A DNA stretch of 64,000 nt from Martelella sp. NC20 (GCF_013459645.1 NZ_CP054861.1:2220001-2284000), one strand, 5' to 3'; positions 43,433-53,273 are shown, counted from the stretch's first letter. The notes: generated by a model not told the origin, from the sequence alone. Numbers and translations are program-made.

Positions 43433-44821
43433 ATGACAAAATGGCGCCCGAATCCCAGACTGATCAAACGGCCGGCCTATCTTTCCATCGCCGAGCAGAT
43501 CGCCGCCGCCGTGCGCAACGGACTGCTGATCGATGGCATGCGCCTGCCGCCGCAACGCGAGATGGCGGCCGATCTCAAGGTTTCGGTGCAGACCGTCAGC
43601 CGGGCCTATGAGGAACTTTCGCGCCGCGGCATGGTGGTCGGCGAGGTCGGACGCGGCTCCTATATCAAGGCCGAACCGGTGGCGCCCGAGCGGCCCTACC
43701 TGACCGAGGGCGGTAGCGGCGTCATCGACCTTTCGGTTCTGAAGCCGGTCTGCGAAAGCCGCAGCCTCGCCAAATTCCGCGCGGCCTTCGCCGATCTCGG
43801 CGCCACCATGCCGCCGGAACTGGCCTTTTCGATGATGCCCAACGCGCTGTTCCGGCGCTATCGCATGGCCGGGACCAACTGGCTTGCCGCCTGCGGGCTG
43901 AAGGCCCATGCCCACGGCATCACGGTGACCAACGGCTCCAGCGATGCGATGACGGCGGCGTTCATGAGCGTCGTTCCATCGGGTTCGGCGCTCGCCGTGG
44001 AGGCGCTTACCCATCCGATGGTGCGCCCGCTCGCCGGCTATCTCGGCATCGATCTCGAGGGTGTGGAGGTGGACGAGGAGGGCATCGTGCCGGCCGCGCT
44101 CGAGGCGGTTGCGGGCAGGAAGCGCCTCAGGGCGATCTTCCTTCAGCCGTCCGCCGCCGGCCCGCAGGCGATTGTCATGAGCGCGCCGCGCCGCCGCGCG
44201 ATCGCGGCGATCGCCCGCAGGCTCGACCTCGCCATCATCGAAAACGATGTGCTCGGACCGCTCGTCGAAAATCGTCCGCCGCCGGTCGCGGCGTTTGCGC
44301 CGGAGCGTACGCTTTACATGACAGACCTGTCCAAGAACACGATCCCGGGGCTGCGCTGCGGGTTTCTGGCAGCACCCGATCGCTTTGCGGCCGCCGTTTC
44401 CAACCGCTATCTGGCAACCAACTGGGTGGCGACCCCGGTCATGGCGGAGATCGCCAGCCGCTGGATTATCGATGGCACCGCGATCGAACTCGTCAACTGG
44501 CAGCGCCAGGCCCTGACGCGCCGCCGCGCGATCGCCGAAAAATCGCTTACCGGTATCGCCTGCCGGATGACGCCGGGCGCGCTCCATGTCTGGATACCGC
44601 TGCCCGACGGCATCACCGAGGCGACGACGATCGAGCGGGCGAAAAGCCGGGGCGTCGCGGTTGCGGCCGGTTCGAGCTTCCATGTCGGGCGCGATGCCGC
44701 AGCGCCCGCGATCCGGGTGGCGCTGGCCGCCTCGAGCGAACTGGAACTCGCCTCCTCATTGACGCTGATCGCGGCCCTTCTGAAGGGCGAGCGTCAGCTT
44801 CCCAAACCGATCATGGTGTGA
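43433..44821 (+). CDS. MocR-type GntR regulator with aminotransferase domain
   Basis: 462 residues from ATG 43433; a TTG at 43415 is a weaker alternative. N-terminal GntR winged helix (YLSIAEQIAAAVRNGLLIDGMRLPPQREMAADL) and a C-terminal fold-type I PLP domain with the Schiff-base Lys in DLSKNTIPGLRCGF. MocR proteins use PLP to sense an amino compound and regulate transcription; typical targets include pyridoxine, GABA or taurine genes. The next gene, fdhD, starts 4 bp later, so they are co-transcribed. The regulated target is unclear. Confidence 0.9.
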   Translation: MTKWRPNPRLIKRPAYLSIAEQIAAAVRNGLLIDGMRLPPQREMAADLKVSVQTVSRAYEELSRRGMVVGEVGRGSYIKAEPVAPERPYLTEGGSGVIDLSVLKPVCESRSLAKFRAAFADLGATMPPELAFSMMPNALFRRYRMAGTNWLAACGLKAHAHGITVTNGSSDAMTAAFMSVVPSGSALAVEALTHPMVRPLAGYLGIDLEGVEVDEEGIVPAALEAVAGRKRLRAIFLQPSAAGPQAIVMSAPRRRAIAAIARRLDLAIIENDVLGPLVENRPPPVAAFAPERTLYMTDLSKNTIPGLRCGFLAAPDRFAAAVSNRYLATNWVATPVMAEIASRWIIDGTAIELVNWQRQALTRRRAIAEKSLTGIACRMTPGALHVWIPLPDGITEATTIERAKSRGVAVAAGSSFHVGRDAAAPAIRVALAASSELELASSLTLIAALLKGERQLPKPIMV

Positions 44822-44825
44822 TGCG

Positions 44826-45644
44826 ATGGCGGGAGAGGTAAAGCCCCTGACGCCACTGTTCACGCATGGAAGCAGGGAAGATGCGACTGACCGCCCCCTT
44901 GCGGGCGAAACGGCGGTGGCGATGAGCTATGGCGGCTCGACCCATGCCGTGATGATGGCGACGCCCGCCGACCTCGTCGATTTCGCCTGTGGCTTCAGCC
45001 TGACCGAAGGCATCATCAGGGATTGCGGGGAGATCGAGGACGTCGATGTCGTTCCTTTGGACAAGGGGATCGATGTGCAGATCACGCTGCGGGCGGATCG
45101 CTCCGAGGCGCTTGCCGCCCGCCGCCGCTCGATGGCCGGTCCCGTCGGTTGCGGGCTTTGCGGGCTCGAGAGCATCGAGGCTGCGGTGCGGGACGTGCCG
45201 AAGGTCGCAGCCCCGGACTTCCGCCTGCGCGACGACGAGGTGAACGCCGCCGTCGATGGGCTTTCGCGCGCCCAGCCGCTGTTTGCCGCCACCCGCGCGG
45301 TGCATGGCGCGGGCTTCTATCGTCCGGGCCATGGCATGATGGCTGTCCGGGAGGATGTCGGCCGCCACAATGCGCTCGACAAGCTGATCGGCGCGCTGTC
45401 GCGCGAGGGCGTCGATGCGGGCGAGGGCGCGATTGTGGTCAGCAGCCGGCTTTCGGTGGAAATGGTGCAGAAAGCGGCGATCGCCGGTAGCCCGGTGCTG
45501 ATCGCGATCTCTGCGCCGACAGCCCTTGCCGTTACGACCGCCGAGGCCGCCGGCCTGACGCTGATCGCCACGGCGCGCGGTGATGGCTTCAGCGTCTACA
45601 CCCATAGCGACCGGATCGTCATGGCGGGGCGGAATGAGGGATGA
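44826..45644 (+). CDS. fdhD: Formate dehydrogenase sulfurtransferase FdhD
   Basis: 272 residues. The conserved Cys motif CGLCG lies near residues 109-113 (GPVGCGLCGLES), and downstream motifs are REDVGRHNALDKLIG and SSRLSVEMVQKAAIAG. FdhD passes sulfur to the molybdenum cofactor of formate dehydrogenases. No formate dehydrogenase gene is in the window. The stop overlaps the start of the nucleotidyltransferase gene by 11 bp. Confidence 0.95.
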   Translation: MAGEVKPLTPLFTHGSREDATDRPLAGETAVAMSYGGSTHAVMMATPADLVDFACGFSLTEGIIRDCGEIEDVDVVPLDKGIDVQITLRADRSEALAARRRSMAGPVGCGLCGLESIEAAVRDVPKVAAPDFRLRDDEVNAAVDGLSRAQPLFAATRAVHGAGFYRPGHGMMAVREDVGRHNALDKLIGALSREGVDAGEGAIVVSSRLSVEMVQKAAIAGSPVLIAISAPTALAVTTAEAAGLTLIATARGDGFSVYTHSDRIVMAGRNEG

Positions 45645-46209
45645 TTTTGCAGAGCTGATTGAGGCGGCATCGCAAAGCCCGCTTCTGAGGCCGTTTCTGG
45701 AAAACTGGAGCCTGATCGATCTTCCGGACTGCTGGCTGGTTGCCGGCGCTCTCGCGCAGACGGTCTGGAACCGCCGGTTCGGCATGGACCCGGCGCATGG
45801 AATTGCCGACATCGACATCGTCTATTTCGATCCGAATGACCTGTCGGAACGGGCGGAAGCCCGCCATGCCGCCCGCATTCGCGCGGCGTTTTCCACTGTT
45901 CCCGCCTGGATCGACGTCAAGAACGAGGCCAGGGTTCATCTTTGGTACGGCGATCGTTTCGGCTTTGACATCGCCCCTTATGAAGGCGTCGGCGAAGCGA
46001 TCGCTACCTTTCCGACCACGGCCACTGCGCTCGGGATCAGGCCGAAAGCCGGCGGTTTCGAATGCGATGCGCCGTTCGGCCTCGCCGATCTCGTCAACGC
46101 CGTGGCGCGGCCGAACAAGACCCAGGCGTCGCGCGAGGTCTACGAGAACAAGGCCGAACGCTGGAAGACGCTATGGCCGGGGCTGACGGTCATCGGCTGG
46201 GATGGATGA
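45634..46209 (+). CDS. Nucleotidyltransferase-like protein (NTP_transf_6 / DUF925)
   Basis: 191 residues from ATG 45634. GIADIDIVYFDPNDLS contains the paired acidic residues of the family, and GFECDAPFGLADLVNAVARPNK is a conserved C-terminal stretch. The family is common in proteobacteria but its reaction is not established. It overlaps the end of fdhD and is likely co-translated, which may just be a local operon habit. A palindromic element follows 80 bp later. Confidence 0.88.
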   Translation: MRDDFAELIEAASQSPLLRPFLENWSLIDLPDCWLVAGALAQTVWNRRFGMDPAHGIADIDIVYFDPNDLSERAEARHAARIRAAFSTVPAWIDVKNEARVHLWYGDRFGFDIAPYEGVGEAIATFPTTATALGIRPKAGGFECDAPFGLADLVNAVARPNKTQASREVYENKAERWKTLWPGLTVIGWDG

Positions 46210-46288
46210 GAGGCGATTGTCTTCACGGCCGTCCAAAAAGCGCCCGAAGGCGCCCGGTTTGTTGACAAAGGCCCTGACAGATATTTCC

Positions 46289-46401
46289 GTCGTGCCGGGC
46301 TTGACCCGGCATCCAGGGCCAAATTTCGAGGGCTATAACGACAACCCCCTTGCACGTATGGCGTTCCATAGCCCTGGACCCCGGATCAAGTCCGGGGTGA
46401 C
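46289..46401. repeat. Palindromic intergenic element, copy 3 (divergent)
   Basis: Left module TGCCGGGCTTGACCCGGCATCC and inverted right module CCCCGGATCAAGTCCGGGG. The centre differs completely from copies 1 and 2 (about 65 bp including CATAGCCCTGG). It lies between the nucleotidyltransferase and gcrA genes. Confidence 0.85.
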
Positions 46402-46498
46402 GGGCGGAGGGGTAGGGAAACTCAAGGTGTCTGCAATATGGTTTGTCAGCGGTCCGAGCGCCCGAAGGCGCTTTCCACAGATACGGTCTGCAGCGGCT

Positions 46499-47062
46499 TC
46501 AGCCCGCGCGGCGGCGCTCGCTGACCGGTTGATAGGCGAGCTTGGCGTGGTAGCTGCAATAGGGCGTATTCTCGGGCGCTTCGCAGCCGCAGAAATAGAA
46601 ATCATCCTGGGTCGGATCGCCGACCGGCCATTTGCAGGTCATCTCGGTGAGTTCGGTGAGCGCGACCTTCTTCATGATCGGTACGACGACATTGTTGGGC
46701 GTCGGTTGCTGACGTCTGGCCGGAACGGCATCGGCCTCGATATCGTGCTTGAGTGCCGTGGCGCCCACGGTGCGCGGGGCCGCCGATGCGGTCTGCTGCG
46801 GCGCGGCGGTCGGGCGGTGGCCAGCGGCGCGCGAGGCGAAATTCGGCGCCCTCGGCGGCGTGGTGTTGCGCGCCGTCACCCGCGTTGGCGACTGTGACGG
46901 CGCGCCGCCGCTCTTGGCGCGACCGGGCAGCGACAGGCGGTGCACCTTGCCGATCACGGCGTTGCGGGTGACGCCCCCAAGCTGGTTGGCGATCTGGCTC
47001 GCGCTCAGGCCCTCCGACCAGAGTTGTTTGAGTTTTTCGACGCGATCATCTGTCCAGCTCAT
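46499..47062 (-). CDS. gcrA: Cell-cycle regulator GcrA
   Basis: 187 residues. N-terminal homeodomain-like DNA-binding segment MSWTDDRVEKLKQLWSEGLS followed by IANQLGGVTRNAVIGKVHRL; a long low-complexity linker rich in Ala, Pro and Thr (about 50-130); and a C-terminal RNA-polymerase-binding part with CKWPVGDP and CGCEAPENTPYCSYH. GcrA binds sigma70 and methylated GANTC sites to activate cell-cycle genes in alphaproteobacteria. Placed divergently from argD, as in many Rhizobiales. Length is slightly above the Caulobacter protein. Confidence 0.95.
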   Translation of the reverse strand: MSWTDDRVEKLKQLWSEGLSASQIANQLGGVTRNAVIGKVHRLSLPGRAKSGGAPSQSPTRVTARNTTPPRAPNFASRAAGHRPTAAPQQTASAAPRTVGATALKHDIEADAVPARRQQPTPNNVVVPIMKKVALTELTEMTCKWPVGDPTQDDFYFCGCEAPENTPYCSYHAKLAYQPVSERRRAG

Positions 47063-47445
47063 AATATCGTCTCCGGCTATTGCGGGCGGAATCCGGCGTC
47101 ATGCTCCGAAACACGTCCGAAACAGGAAAATGTCGCCAATCCGGGTAATCAGATCCGCCGCTTGCAGTATTCTGTTGGCTCGTAAGGTAGGCCTATGGTC
47201 GGGGCGTGGCAAGGTGAAGGGGAATCGCGCGAATCGTTTTCCATGGTTTTCCCCAACTTGGTGACTTTTGTTCTGGCGCGCCTGAAACCTGAGGCCGCAC
47301 CGCCGAAACACCCGGACGCCACCGCGTTTGTTGACATTGGAGGCGGACATGACAATATAGGGCCTGCCGCCGCCTTGAGGCGGCATTTTTAATTTCTGCG
47401 GGCGGTCAAAAAGCGCCCCTGTCATCTTGTCGGAGTTTCACCGCC
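47063..47445. other. gcrA-argD intergenic region
   Basis: No gene supported in this 383-bp stretch; the minus-strand frames here are Arg-rich and unlike proteins. It must hold the gcrA promoter on its left and the argD promoter on its right. The argD leader is described separately. Confidence 0.5.
47331..47390 (+). promoter_or_regulatory. argD promoter and leader hairpin
   Basis: TTGACA (47331-47336) fits a -35 box, with an AT-rich AATATA near 47354-47359 as -10. Immediately downstream TGCCGCC (47365-47371) pairs with GGCGGCA (47379-47385), followed by TTTTT. The hairpin and T-run form an intrinsic-terminator shape at the very start of the transcript, 55 bp before the argD ATG. Confidence 0.5.
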
Positions 47446-48627
47446 ATGTCCGGAGCATCGCCTCTTTATAATACGTTCGCCAGAATACCGCTCAATTTCG
47501 AGCGCGGCGAAGGCGTATGGCTGATCACGGACAAGGGCGAGCGATATCTCGACTTCGCCGCCGGCGTTGCCGTCAATTCGCTCGGCCATGCCCATCCGCA
47601 TCTGGTCGAGGCACTGAAGGGCCAGGCCGAAAAGCTCTGGCACGTCTCCAACCTCTATCAGGTCGCGGGGCAGGAAAAGCTCGCCGAACGTCTGACGGCG
47701 GCAACGTTTGCCGACAAGGTGTTCTTCTCCAACTCCGGCGCCGAGGCGCTTGAGACGGCGATCAAGACCGCGCGCCGCTATCATTATGCCAAGGGCCATC
47801 CGGAGAAGATCGACATCATCACCTTCGAGGGCGCCTTCCATGGCCGTACGCTGGGAACGATCGCGGCCGGCGGGCAGGCGAAATACATGGAGGGCTTCGG
47901 CCCCAAGGCGCCCGGCTTCATCCAGATCCCGGCCGGCGATCTCGATCTGCTGAAGGCCACGATCACGCCGGAAACGGCGGCGTTGATGATCGAGCCGATC
48001 CAGGGCGAGGGCGGCGTACGCATCGTCGACAAGGCTTTCCTCCAGGCCATGCGCGTGCTTTGCGACGAGCACGGCCTGCTGTTGATCTTCGACGAGGTCC
48101 AGACCGGCGTCGGGCGAACCGGAACGCTGTTCGCCTATGAACAGACCGGGGTGGCGCCGGACATCATGGCGATTGCCAAGGGCATCGGCGGCGGGTTTCC
48201 CGTGGCCGCCTGCCTCGCGACGGAGGAGGCCGCATCCGGCATGGTACCGGGCGTGCACGGCACCACTTTTGGCGGCAATCCGCTGGCGATGGCCGTCGGC
48301 AACGCGGTGCTCGACGTGGTGCTGGAAGACGGTTTCCTGGAGCATGTCCGCGACGTGGGTCTGGTCTTCAAGCAGGGGCTTGCCGCGTTGAAGGACCGCT
48401 ATCCGGGCGTGATCGGCGAAATCCGCGGCGAAGGCCTGATGCTCGGCATCAAGGCCAATGTGCCTGCCGGCGATCTCGCTGCCGCCATGCGCGAGGAAAA
48501 GCTGCTGTCCGTGCCTGCCGGCGACAATGTCATCCGGCTGTTGCCGCCGCTGACGGTCTCGGCCGAGGAAGCGCGCGAAGGCATCGCCCGGCTGGGCCGT
48601 GCCGCCGAAAAGCTCTCGGCCGCCTAG
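47446..48627 (+). CDS. argD: Acetylornithine aminotransferase
   Basis: 393 residues. Class III PLP aminotransferase: [36 protein letters not shown], the [11 protein letters not shown] motif, and the Schiff-base Lys in [11 protein letters not shown]. It makes N-acetylornithine from the semialdehyde in arginine synthesis and can act in lysine synthesis. It is followed by argF after 74 bp. Length is typical. Confidence 0.95.
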   Translation: MSGASPLYNTFARIPLNFERGEGVWLITDKGERYLDFAAGVAVNSLGHAHPHLVEALKGQAEKLWHVSNLYQVAGQEKLAERLTAATFADKVFFSNSGAEALETAIKTARRYHYAKGHPEKIDIITFEGAFHGRTLGTIAAGGQAKYMEGFGPKAPGFIQIPAGDLDLLKATITPETAALMIEPIQGEGGVRIVDKAFLQAMRVLCDEHGLLLIFDEVQTGVGRTGTLFAYEQTGVAPDIMAIAKGIGGGFPVAACLATEEAASGMVPGVHGTTFGGNPLAMAVGNAVLDVVLEDGFLEHVRDVGLVFKQGLAALKDRYPGVIGEIRGEGLMLGIKANVPAGDLAAAMREEKLLSVPAGDNVIRLLPPLTVSAEEAREGIARLGRAAEKLSAA

Positions 48628-48701
48628 TGCGCGACCGGTGGCTTCCGGCTTTCCGTCGCGACGCGCGCAAAACGAAGTTCTATCTGTGAAAGAGTAGTTC
48701 C

Positions 48702-49622
48702 ATGTCCAATCCGAGGCATTTTCTCGATCTCTCCGCCGTTTCGAAATCCGCGCTGCGCGGCATTCTCGACGATGCGGCGAGCCGAAAGACCGCCCAGAAG
48801 GCTGGCACCGCGGACAAGCCTCTTGCCGGCAAGGTGCTGGCGATGATCTTCGAGAAGCCTTCGACGCGCACCCGGGTCTCCTTCGACGTCGGCATGCGTC
48901 AGCTCGGCGGCGAGACGCTGGTGCTTTCGGGCAAGGACATGCAGCTCGGCCGGGCGGAGACGATCGGCGACACCGCGAAGGTGCTGTCGCGCTATGTCGA
49001 TGCGATCATGATCCGCACCACCGATCACGACCGGCTGCTGGAACTTGCCGAAACCGCCACCGTGCCGGTGATCAACGGGCTGACGGATGCGACCCATCCC
49101 TGCCAGATCATGGCCGACCTGCAGACCTTCGAGGAGCATAACGGCCCAGTGGCAGGCAAGACCATCGCCTGGACCGGCGACGGCAACAATGTACTGCATT
49201 CCTTTCTTGAAGGGGCAGGGCGGTTTTCCTATCGCATGAACATTGCCGTGCCGCAGGGCTCCGAGCCGGAAATGCGGTTTGTGGACTGGGCGCGCGCGGA
49301 AGGGGCGGAGGTCAATTTCTTCGATACCGCGGCCGAAGCCGTCGCCGGCGCAGACTGCGTCGTCACCGACACCTGGGTTTCGATGAACCAGGAGCACAAG
49401 GCGCGCGGCCACAACGTGTTCCAGCCCTATCAGGTGAATGCGGACCTGATGAAAAAGGCGAACGGCAACGCCATATTCATGCACTGCCTGCCCGCCCATC
49501 GCGGCGAGGAGGTGACTGACGAGGTGATGGACGGCCCGCAATCGGTCGTCTTTGACGAGGCCGAGAACCGGCTTCATGCCCAGAAATCCGTTCTGGCCTG
49601 GTGTCTCGGCGCGTTCGATTGA
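48702..49622 (+). CDS. argF: Ornithine carbamoyltransferase
   Basis: 306 residues. Carbamoyl-phosphate motif [23 protein letters not shown], and ornithine-binding [11 protein letters not shown]. It joins carbamoyl phosphate and ornithine to give citrulline. Same strand as argD and hslO, matching the common Rhizobiales order argD-argF-hslO. Confidence 0.96.
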   Translation: MSNPRHFLDLSAVSKSALRGILDDAASRKTAQKAGTADKPLAGKVLAMIFEKPSTRTRVSFDVGMRQLGGETLVLSGKDMQLGRAETIGDTAKVLSRYVDAIMIRTTDHDRLLELAETATVPVINGLTDATHPCQIMADLQTFEEHNGPVAGKTIAWTGDGNNVLHSFLEGAGRFSYRMNIAVPQGSEPEMRFVDWARAEGAEVNFFDTAAEAVAGADCVVTDTWVSMNQEHKARGHNVFQPYQVNADLMKKANGNAIFMHCLPAHRGEEVTDEVMDGPQSVVFDEAENRLHAQKSVLAWCLGAFD

Positions 49623-49653
49623 AGCGCCGCCTTGCCGGGCAAGGAGTTGAACA

Positions 49654-50643
49654 ATGGAAAATCTTGAAACGCAACTCGGCGAACTCGGTTTCGCCGGTGA
49701 TGACATGGTTGTGCCCTTCCAGGTGGATGCGCTCGATGTGCGCGGCCGCACGGTCCAGCTCGGCCCGCTGCTCGACAAAATGCTGGCGCGCCATGCTTAT
49801 CCCGAGCCCGTCGCCCGCCTGCTTGCCGAAGCCGTGGTGCTGACGGCGCTGATCGGCACGTCGCTGAAATTCGAGGGCAAGTTCACCGTGCAGACCAAGG
49901 GCGACGGTCCGGTCGATCTGCTGGTCGCCGATTTCTCGACCCCGGATGCGCTGCGCGGCTACGCCCGGTTCGATCAGGACGCACTCGACGCCGCGATCGC
50001 CGCTGGGCGCAGCGAACCGGAAGCGCTGCTCGGCAAGGGCGTGCTTGCCTTCACCATCGATCAGGGCGGCTTCATGCAACCCTATCAGGGGATCGTCGAA
50101 CTCGACGGGCGCTCGCTTGAGGAAATCGCGATGGCCTATTTCCGCCAGTCGGAGCAAATCCCGACGGCGGTGCGCCTTGGCGTCGCGAAACTGTTTTCGC
50201 GTGACGAGGACGGCCAGCCGCGCGAAAGCTGGCGGGCCGGCGGGCTGGTGGCCCAGTTCCTGCCGCAGGAGCCCGAGCGCATGCGTCAGCCGGACCTTCC
50301 GGGCGGCGATGGCGACGAAGGCTTCCTTTCGCACGATCCGGACGATGCCTGGTCGGAAGCCCGCGCCATGGTCGAAACCATCGACCTCGACGAGATCACC
50401 GATCCCGAGATCGGCGCCGAACGGCTGCTCTACCGGCTGTTTCACGAACGCGGCGTGGCGGTTTATCCCGCCCACGGGGTTTACGACCGCTGTTCGTGCT
50501 CGAGAGAGAAGATCCGCGACGTGCTCGGCGCCTTCACGGCCGAGGAGATCGAGGACAGCACCGAAAACGGCAAGATTACGGTGACCTGCGAATTCTGCTC
50601 GACGGCGTATGAATATACGCCCGAGGAGTTGCGGAAGGTCTGA
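49654..50643 (+). CDS. hslO: Redox-regulated chaperone Hsp33
   Basis: 329 residues. The C-terminal redox switch has a CSC motif (RCSCSREKI) and CEFC, four cysteines that bind zinc when reduced. On oxidation they release it and turn on the holdase. The N-terminal domain has IGTSLKFEGKFTVQTKGDGPVDLLVADF. Slightly longer than the E. coli protein (292 aa), as usual in this group. It begins 31 bp after argF. A strong hairpin follows its stop. Confidence 0.94.
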   Translation: MENLETQLGELGFAGDDMVVPFQVDALDVRGRTVQLGPLLDKMLARHAYPEPVARLLAEAVVLTALIGTSLKFEGKFTVQTKGDGPVDLLVADFSTPDALRGYARFDQDALDAAIAAGRSEPEALLGKGVLAFTIDQGGFMQPYQGIVELDGRSLEEIAMAYFRQSEQIPTAVRLGVAKLFSRDEDGQPRESWRAGGLVAQFLPQEPERMRQPDLPGGDGDEGFLSHDPDDAWSEARAMVETIDLDEITDPEIGAERLLYRLFHERGVAVYPAHGVYDRCSCSREKIRDVLGAFTAEEIEDSTENGKITVTCEFCSTAYEYTPEELRKV

Positions 50644-50654
50644 ATTCCGTCGAA

Positions 50655-50687
50655 CCGCTCAGTTCAATTATTCATTGAATTGAGCGG
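50655..50687. terminator. 14-bp hairpin after hslO
   Basis: CCGCTCAGTTCAAT (50655-50668) pairs with ATTGAATTGAGCGG (50674-50687) with one G-T pair, over the loop TATTC, 12 bp after the hslO stop. There is no T-run. The AT-rich inner palindrome could also be a regulator site for the next gene. Confidence 0.65.
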
Positions 50688-50775
50688 CCCCGCATCGTAT
50701 GCGTAGATATGTTCCGCATAAGTCAACAAATGTGTCCGGCGTTTCGCCGGACCGCGGGAACATTCAAGGCTGACG

Positions 50776-51519
50776 GTGGGATTTTCGGTCGCACCGGCGA
50801 GTGAGGCGATTTTGGGATTTGGAAAAGCCAAGGGCGGCTTCTGTCGACCGAATGAGGAAGCGGGCCGCTGTGTTTTCGGGCGTATCGGCCGGCATGCGGC
50901 CGGCGAGGATCCGGCCAAGCGTGCGCAGATACTCGAGGGCGCGCGACAGGTGTTCATGAATGTCGGTTTCGATGCCGCCAGCATGAACGACATAACCCGG
51001 GCCGCCGGCGTTTCCAAGGGCACGATCTACGTCTATTTCGAAAACAAGGGCGAACTGTTCCAGACCATCATCCTGGAGGCCAAGCAGCGTATCTTCGAGG
51101 ACCTGCGACAGACCCTGGCCGAGGATGATGCGGTTGAAAACGTTCTGACGCGCTTTGGCGAGCGGCTTGCGACAGGCATGACCTGCGAGGAAACGATCAG
51201 GGCGATGCGGATCGCCATCGGCGTTGCCGAGCGCTTCCCGGAACTGGTGCGCACATTCTTCGGCGACCATCCCGACAACCTGATCGATACCCTGACCGAG
51301 TTCGTAGTCGCGCGCTCGGAGGCGGGAGAACTGGCGGCCGCCGAGCCGCGCGTCGCCGCCCAGCAATTGCTGGATCTGTGTACCGGTCATCTCTGGAAAA
51401 TGCGGCTGTTCGGGCTGATGGACGGGCCGCCGCCGCGGGCTGATATCGAGCGGATGGCCGAGCGCGGCGTCCGCACCTTCATGAAAAGCTACGGCCCGCA
51501 GGCGGTGGGACCGGCGTAA
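50776..51519 (+). CDS. TetR-family transcriptional regulator
   Basis: 247 residues from GTG 50776. The DNA-binding domain starts near residue 46: DPAKRAQILEGARQVFMNVGF, then MNDITRAAGVSKGTIYVYFENKGELF. The C-terminal ligand domain is helical. The first 45 residues are not part of the TetR fold (Gly, Cys and Arg-rich); no in-frame ATG or GTG start lies closer to the domain, and a TTG near the ILGFGK segment is an alternative. It converges on a drug-efflux operon, which it may control. Confidence 0.85.
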   Translation: MGFSVAPASEAILGFGKAKGGFCRPNEEAGRCVFGRIGRHAAGEDPAKRAQILEGARQVFMNVGFDAASMNDITRAAGVSKGTIYVYFENKGELFQTIILEAKQRIFEDLRQTLAEDDAVENVLTRFGERLATGMTCEETIRAMRIAIGVAERFPELVRTFFGDHPDNLIDTLTEFVVARSEAGELAAAEPRVAAQQLLDLCTGHLWKMRLFGLMDGPPPRADIERMAERGVRTFMKSYGPQAVGPA

Positions 51520-51633
51520 AAGCCTTCAGGTTGAAAGCGCACCATTCCCCGTTTCAACCCGAGGGACTCTAGATTCCTTATTCTGACGCGTCGGGTTAAC
51601 GAAAACCCGGATTTCCCTTTTTCGCCCGACGCT

Positions 51634-53223
51634 CTAATGGCCGCCGCCGCCAGCCCCCGCCTTGGGTTTGCGCACGAGAATGATGCAGAAGCTCAGGCAG
51701 ACGAACAGCACCGTCAGGATCGTGAAGATATCGATGAACGCCATCAGCCACGCCTGCTGGCTGACGATCTGGTCGAGCTGCAGCACCGCTGCCTTTTCGC
51801 CGTCAATGCCGTGGCTGTTGTAGAGCCCGGCCAGCGCGTCGACCCATTCCTGTGTCGTGGCGCTCGCCGCGTTTACCGTTTCCGCCAGCCGGTCGAAATG
51901 AAAATCGGAGCGGCGGCTGAGCAGCGTGTTGATGACGGCCAGCCCGACGGCGCCGCCGAGATTGCGGGTCAGGTTGAAGAGGCCGGATGCGTTCTTGATA
52001 TCCTGCGGCGGCAGCGTGCCGAGCGCGATGTTGGAGACCGGGATCATCGAGATCATCAGCGCCACCCCGCGGCCCGCCTGCGGCCAGAACAGGTTCCAGT
52101 AGTCCCAGTCGGCGGTGATATGGGTCATCTGCCAGGTGCACAGCGCAAACAGCGCCAGTCCCGCCCCCATCATCAGCCGCGGGTCGAGCTTATTCTGCAG
52201 GAAGCCTGCAACCGGGGCGGTGGCCATCATGAACGCGCCGGTGACGAACATCGTCTCCCCGATCATCAGCGCGTCATAGCCGCGGATCCGCGCCATATAG
52301 AGCGGGAACAGATAGACGAGGCCGTAAAGCCCGATGCCGAGCGAGAACGAGAAGACCGAGCCGACCGCGAAGTTGAAATTGCCGAAGGCCCTGAGATCGA
52401 CCACCGGCGAGGGGCTTGTGAAGGCGCGGTAGAAGAACACGACCCCGCCGACGAGCATGGCGACGAACACGTAGCGGATGACGTCGTCGGTAAACCAGCC
52501 CTTGATATTGCCCTCTTCCAGAAAATATTCGAGCGCGCCGAGGAAGGTCGCCATGGCGGCAAGGCCCAGCCAGTCGAACCGCTTCAGCAGTGAAAGGTCG
52601 GGCTTGTCGAAGTCGATCAGCAGCCAAGCGCTGACGGCCACCAGAATGCCCGGGATGACGTTGATCAGGAACAGCCAGTGCCACGAAAAGGCGGCGACAA
52701 GATAGCCGCCGACCGTCGGGCCGATCGTCGGCGCGAGCGTCGCCACAAGCCCGACGACGGGGATGACGGTCGAGCGCTTGGACGGCGGAAAGGCGGTGAA
52801 CGAAACCGCAAACACCGCCGGCACCATGCCGCCCGACATGAAGCCCTGGAGCGCGCGGAAGACGATCATCTGGTCGATGCTGGTGGCCGTGGCGCAAAGC
52901 GCGCTGCAGGCGGTAAAGGCCGCCGCTGAAAAGCTGAACACGACCCGCGTCGAAAAAATCCGCGCCAGAATGCCCGACAGCGGGATCATGATCACTTCGG
53001 CGATCAGGTAGGAGGTCTGTACCCAGGCGATTTCGTCCGCGCTCGCCGAAATCCCGGCCTGGATATCCGACAGCGCCGAGGCGACGATCTGAATATCCAG
53101 GATCGCCATGAACATGCCGAACGCCATGACGATGAAGGCGATCCATGTGCGCATAGGAACATGGTCCGAGGGCACTGCCCCCGCCTGCGCCGTGGCCGGC
53201 GCGTTTTCGGCTATATCTGTCAT
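51634..53223 (-). CDS. DHA2-family multidrug efflux transporter (EmrB type)
   Basis: 529 residues, 14 predicted membrane helices. DHA2 markers include FMAILDIQIVASALSDIQ in helix 1, ARIFSTRVVF after helix 2 and the helix-5 motif GPTVGGYLVAAFSWHWLF. It exports hydrophobic compounds by proton antiport. It is co-transcribed with the upstream membrane-fusion gene (EmrA type), 50 bp apart. A TolC partner would be needed; the TolC-like gene at 17080 belongs to another locus. Confidence 0.93.
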   Translation of the reverse strand: MTDIAENAPATAQAGAVPSDHVPMRTWIAFIVMAFGMFMAILDIQIVASALSDIQAGISASADEIAWVQTSYLIAEVIMIPLSGILARIFSTRVVFSFSAAAFTACSALCATATSIDQMIVFRALQGFMSGGMVPAVFAVSFTAFPPSKRSTVIPVVGLVATLAPTIGPTVGGYLVAAFSWHWLFLINVIPGILVAVSAWLLIDFDKPDLSLLKRFDWLGLAAMATFLGALEYFLEEGNIKGWFTDDVIRYVFVAMLVGGVVFFYRAFTSPSPVVDLRAFGNFNFAVGSVFSFSLGIGLYGLVYLFPLYMARIRGYDALMIGETMFVTGAFMMATAPVAGFLQNKLDPRLMMGAGLALFALCTWQMTHITADWDYWNLFWPQAGRGVALMISMIPVSNIALGTLPPQDIKNASGLFNLTRNLGGAVGLAVINTLLSRRSDFHFDRLAETVNAASATTQEWVDALAGLYNSHGIDGEKAAVLQLDQIVSQQAWLMAFIDIFTILTVLFVCLSFCIILVRKPKAGAGGGGH

Positions 53224-53273
53224 TGAAGCATCCGTGGGATGGATATGCGGGCGTCAGGCGCCCGCGATGAATG

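Noticed and set aside
47099..47425. 108-codon minus-strand frame upstream of gcrA
   Set aside because: No ribosome-binding site, Arg/Phe-rich composition, and it covers the argD promoter and hairpin.
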